A stretch of 64,000 bases of DNA from Erodium maritimum (Eukaryota; Streptophyta; Magnoliopsida; Geraniales; Geraniaceae). Positions 61,878-64,000 of this stretch are shown here, piece after piece. The stretch is taken from the NCBI GenBank assembly GCA_963921825.1, contig OY997594.1, positions 2,547,001 to 2,611,000 on the forward strand, in the 5' to 3' direction. The notes beneath the pieces were generated by a model. It made no database searches. It saw nothing but the letters and a program-made list of their open reading frames with translations, and had not been told where the DNA came from. Within the stretch, counting starts at the first letter, position 1. Every line of letters begins with the position of its first letter. The position numbers and the translations under genes were made by a program.

Positions 61878-63913
61878 TCACTGTTCTTGAGAGGTTAGCA
61901 GTGTGGGTATCTGGCCATGATCAACAAAATCAATTGTGTTCAGTCTCACACAGCACAACACTTGTTCTGGCAATTCTTCTGCCTTTTGTGCCTGTTCATA
62001 CATATATATACAGTTCAAGCTTGACTTGTTTAAAGGGATAATTGCAAAAAAGTACCTTGAGGTATTCACTTTTTTCATTTTGTTGCCCTCTTCTTTGATA
62101 ATTGCGAAAAAAAGTGTCATGAACTTGTCTTTTTGTTGCACTTTGTATAAACTTGTTTAAAGGGATAATTGCAAAAAAAGTACCTTGAGGTATTCACTTT
62201 TTGCAATTTGTAGCCCTCTTTTTTTATAATTGCAAAAAAATGCTTTGAACTTATCTTTTTGTTGCACTTTGTATAAATTTGTTTCAAAATGACAATTTTA
62301 CCTATGGAAATCTAAATTTATAAAATAATGAGTAAAACAATAAAAGAAATCCATATTTTCACATCTGAGGGAAAAATGAAGGGATATGAAAATTTTGGAT
62401 TTTTTGTTTTTTTTACTTATTATTTTTTAAATCTAAACAGTATACAAATTGAACAAAAATACAAGTTTAGGGTGTTTTTTTCGCAATTATCAAAGAAGAT
62501 GGCTACACGTGACAAAAAAAATGAATACCTCAGGGTACTTTTTTGCTATTATCCTTTTGTTTAAACACCAGAGAACCAAAGAGGAGACACACCTGGATGG
62601 TAAGACCCAGATCAACGATTCCTAACTTCAAACGTTCTCGAAACGATTCTAGTCCCTTTCTTGATATGTAGCTGAAGCGATGAATGTCCAGATCAATCTC
62701 AAAGTAACCTGGGCCCTGGACATGACACAAGGTTGGATCAGAACCATGAGATGACTCTGCAAAGCTTGAGGAGCTGGAGAGGACTTGCCTGGAAGAAGTT
62801 GTGCTGAGGACGAGAGAGGACTGGTTTTTCATTGTAAGCATTTACAAGCTTCTTCTCCGTGGAGCTCATCTGGAGGTCATCGGGATTCAAAAGCCCTGCC
62901 ATGATCTTTAGCCTCTCTCTGTAAGGTACACTTGAATCTTTTGCAAACCCTTTCACTTTCTCCATATCATCATCAACCAGTCTCTGTACCATCAATGGAA
63001 ACTTATGTGAATATTGCTGCAACATTTCAGTTTCACAGATGAACATTGCTGATTCGAAAAGAAGTTTTTACCTTGATGCTGTCCTGAAAATGAGGAGATA
63101 TCACTTGATCGAAATTCTCACAGAGTTTGAAATACAACACCAGACTCATCCCTTCTCCATCACTATCACTGATGAACATTGCAGCAGGATAAGTAGGAAG
63201 CTGTCACAACACAAGCAATAGAATTATTCGATATATCTTTCTTTTATTTATCAGCAAGAAAGCGGGAAAATTGTACTCTAGGCCAGCTCCAAGTGACCTA
63301 AAAGAGGTGAGAGAGCTCTCTGACCACCGGACAAGCCAAGTGGGCAAAATGATTTGATATAGAGGTAACTTCACTAATACCCCGTTTGACCTTTGTTTTT
63401 AGCACACACAATGTATATGTGAGACGTTATCAGACATCAATAACACAATGTCACCTTTCGTTTCTCATCAAGAACACCCGGATTTTGGTCATTTTGTCCC
63501 AAAAAAAACCATTGATAAATGAGAAAGGTAACAGTGTGTTCCTGATAAAATCATCACCTTTTCACTGTAAATCCGGGTGTTATTTATTAATACGAAAGAT
63601 GACAGTGTGTTACCGATAATTCCTCATCTTTAAGGGGTGTTTTTGATAGCAAAAGGTCAAAATGGGTATGTAAATAACGTTTTCCCTCCGATATATTATG
63701 ATCAGGAGTAGCTCAGGGGGCACAACTTTTTGAATGAATCAAAAAGATACCTGGATATTTACAATGAGAAGGGGAGGCCATTTCTCATGGGAATCGACAT
63801 TAGGAAGCTCGAGGTGTTGCGCAATGTGATTGGTTTTACGAGGGCATATGAACAGATCAACACCAATCGGGGTATATGGACTGAACTCTGATGCAGGGGC
63901 TTTCTGCTTATCT
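61878..63913 (-). CDS. EDR2-like: EDR2-like protein (DUF1336), C-terminal exons; 5' part outside window
   Basis: Minus-strand exons: 63913-63751, 63200-63072, 62983-62789, 62715-62593, 61991-61878; all in phase, ending TGA at 61880-61878. The first visible exon enters in phase 2, so more exons lie beyond 64000. Recognised blocks: [133 protein letters not shown]. This is the EDR2 C-terminal domain; full family members also carry START and often PH domains for lipid binding and act in defence or senescence control. The intron 62788-62716 (73 bp) uses a GC donor CAG|GCAAGT. Last intron holds two overlapping family A MITEs. Confidence 0.93.
62035..62556. mobile_element. foldback MITE, family A copies 10 (partial) and 11, in tandem
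   Basis: A partial left arm (62035-62152) is followed by a full copy (62162-62556). The 9-mer TTGTTTAAA occurs before the first (62026-62034), between them (62153-62161) and after the second (62557-62565). In the last intron of the EDR2-like gene. Confidence 0.85.
63245..63350 (-). mobile_element. tRNA-related SINE, copy 3, partly deleted
   Basis: Minus orientation reads TTGGCTTGTCCGGTGGTCAG, GAGAGCTCTCTCACCTC, then after a gap GGCCTAGAGTAC and CCGCTTTCTTGCTGATAAA. Same family as the copies at 15340 and 26957. Intron of the EDR2-like gene. Confidence 0.7.
63375..63690. mobile_element. foldback element in EDR2-like intron
   Basis: Outer blocks CCCGTTTGACCTTTGTTTT and AGCAAAAGGTCAAAATGGG are inverted, as are ACCCGGATTTTGG/ACAGTGTGTT words inside. 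About 315 bp; related pieces occur near 32640 and 44390-44450. Confidence 0.55.
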
Positions 63914-64000
63914 CTGCAACACATTTCATCATTAATTGTTGATCAAAGGCATGGTTAGAGAACATAAATTACCAAGACAGAGTCAACAGTGTACTTCAAA

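Overview
The window is nuclear DNA of a flowering plant, almost certainly a eudicot. It has long genes with many short exons, GT-AG introns rich in A/T, a nuclear tRNA-Glu without encoded CCA, typical plant protein families (EID1-like F-box, group I WRKY, plant chorismate mutase, plant-type cyclopropane fatty acid synthase) and plant transposons (Copia, PIF/Harbinger, LINE-like, SINE, foldback MITEs). I cannot name the species from sequence alone. All gene models were read by eye from splice sites and reading frame; every multi-exon model keeps phase through all joins.

Layout. 1-459 (-): 3' edge-cut EID1-like F-box gene with a probable long spliced leader and an ACGTG-rich promoter near 2.75-2.90 kb. 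4.0-4.7 kb (-): small calmodulin-binding protein. 6.1-12.2 kb: transposon block holding a retroposon with a 12-bp target duplication and a decayed Copia element with 149-bp LTRs and a perfect 5-bp target duplication. 13.3 kb: tRNA-Glu(CTC). 13.6-16.8 kb (-): saccharopine-dehydrogenase-like oxidoreductase. 17.9-19.9 kb (-): DUF179/AlgH-like protein. 20.8-25.7 kb: foldback elements, a two-exon mitochondrial HSP70 gene fragment and a dead Harbinger element. 25.9-28.9 kb (+): plastid chorismate mutase, 6 exons. 31.0-47.1 kb (+): cyclopropane-fatty-acyl-phospholipid synthase, 23 exons, 868 codons spread over 16 kb because its introns are full of transposons. 49.8-53.7 kb (+): group I WRKY factor with a GC-AG intron. 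57.5-60.5 kb (+): N-myristoylated CDK-like kinase. 61.9-64 kb (-): C-terminal exons of an EDR2-like (DUF1336) protein, also with a GC-AG intron.

The genes do not form a pathway cluster; chorismate mutase (aromatic amino acids) and CFA synthase (lipid) are independent housekeeping or metabolic genes, and the WRKY, kinase, EDR2-like and EID1-like genes are signalling or defence-type genes that happen to be neighbours.

The most striking property is the density of short foldback elements. At least six sequence families share one architecture: ends GGG...CCC, near-complete inverted-repeat body of 270-1000 bp, and 9-bp target-site duplications that can be read directly at many copies. The commonest (family A here, ends GGGATAATTGC) has about eleven full or partial copies, nearly all in introns, 3' flanks or 5' leaders of the genes listed. 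A 9-bp duplication points to Mutator-type transposases. PIF/Harbinger MITEs with TTA/TAA duplications form a second layer, and one transposase relic (22.4-23.6 kb) shares terminal sequence with some of them.
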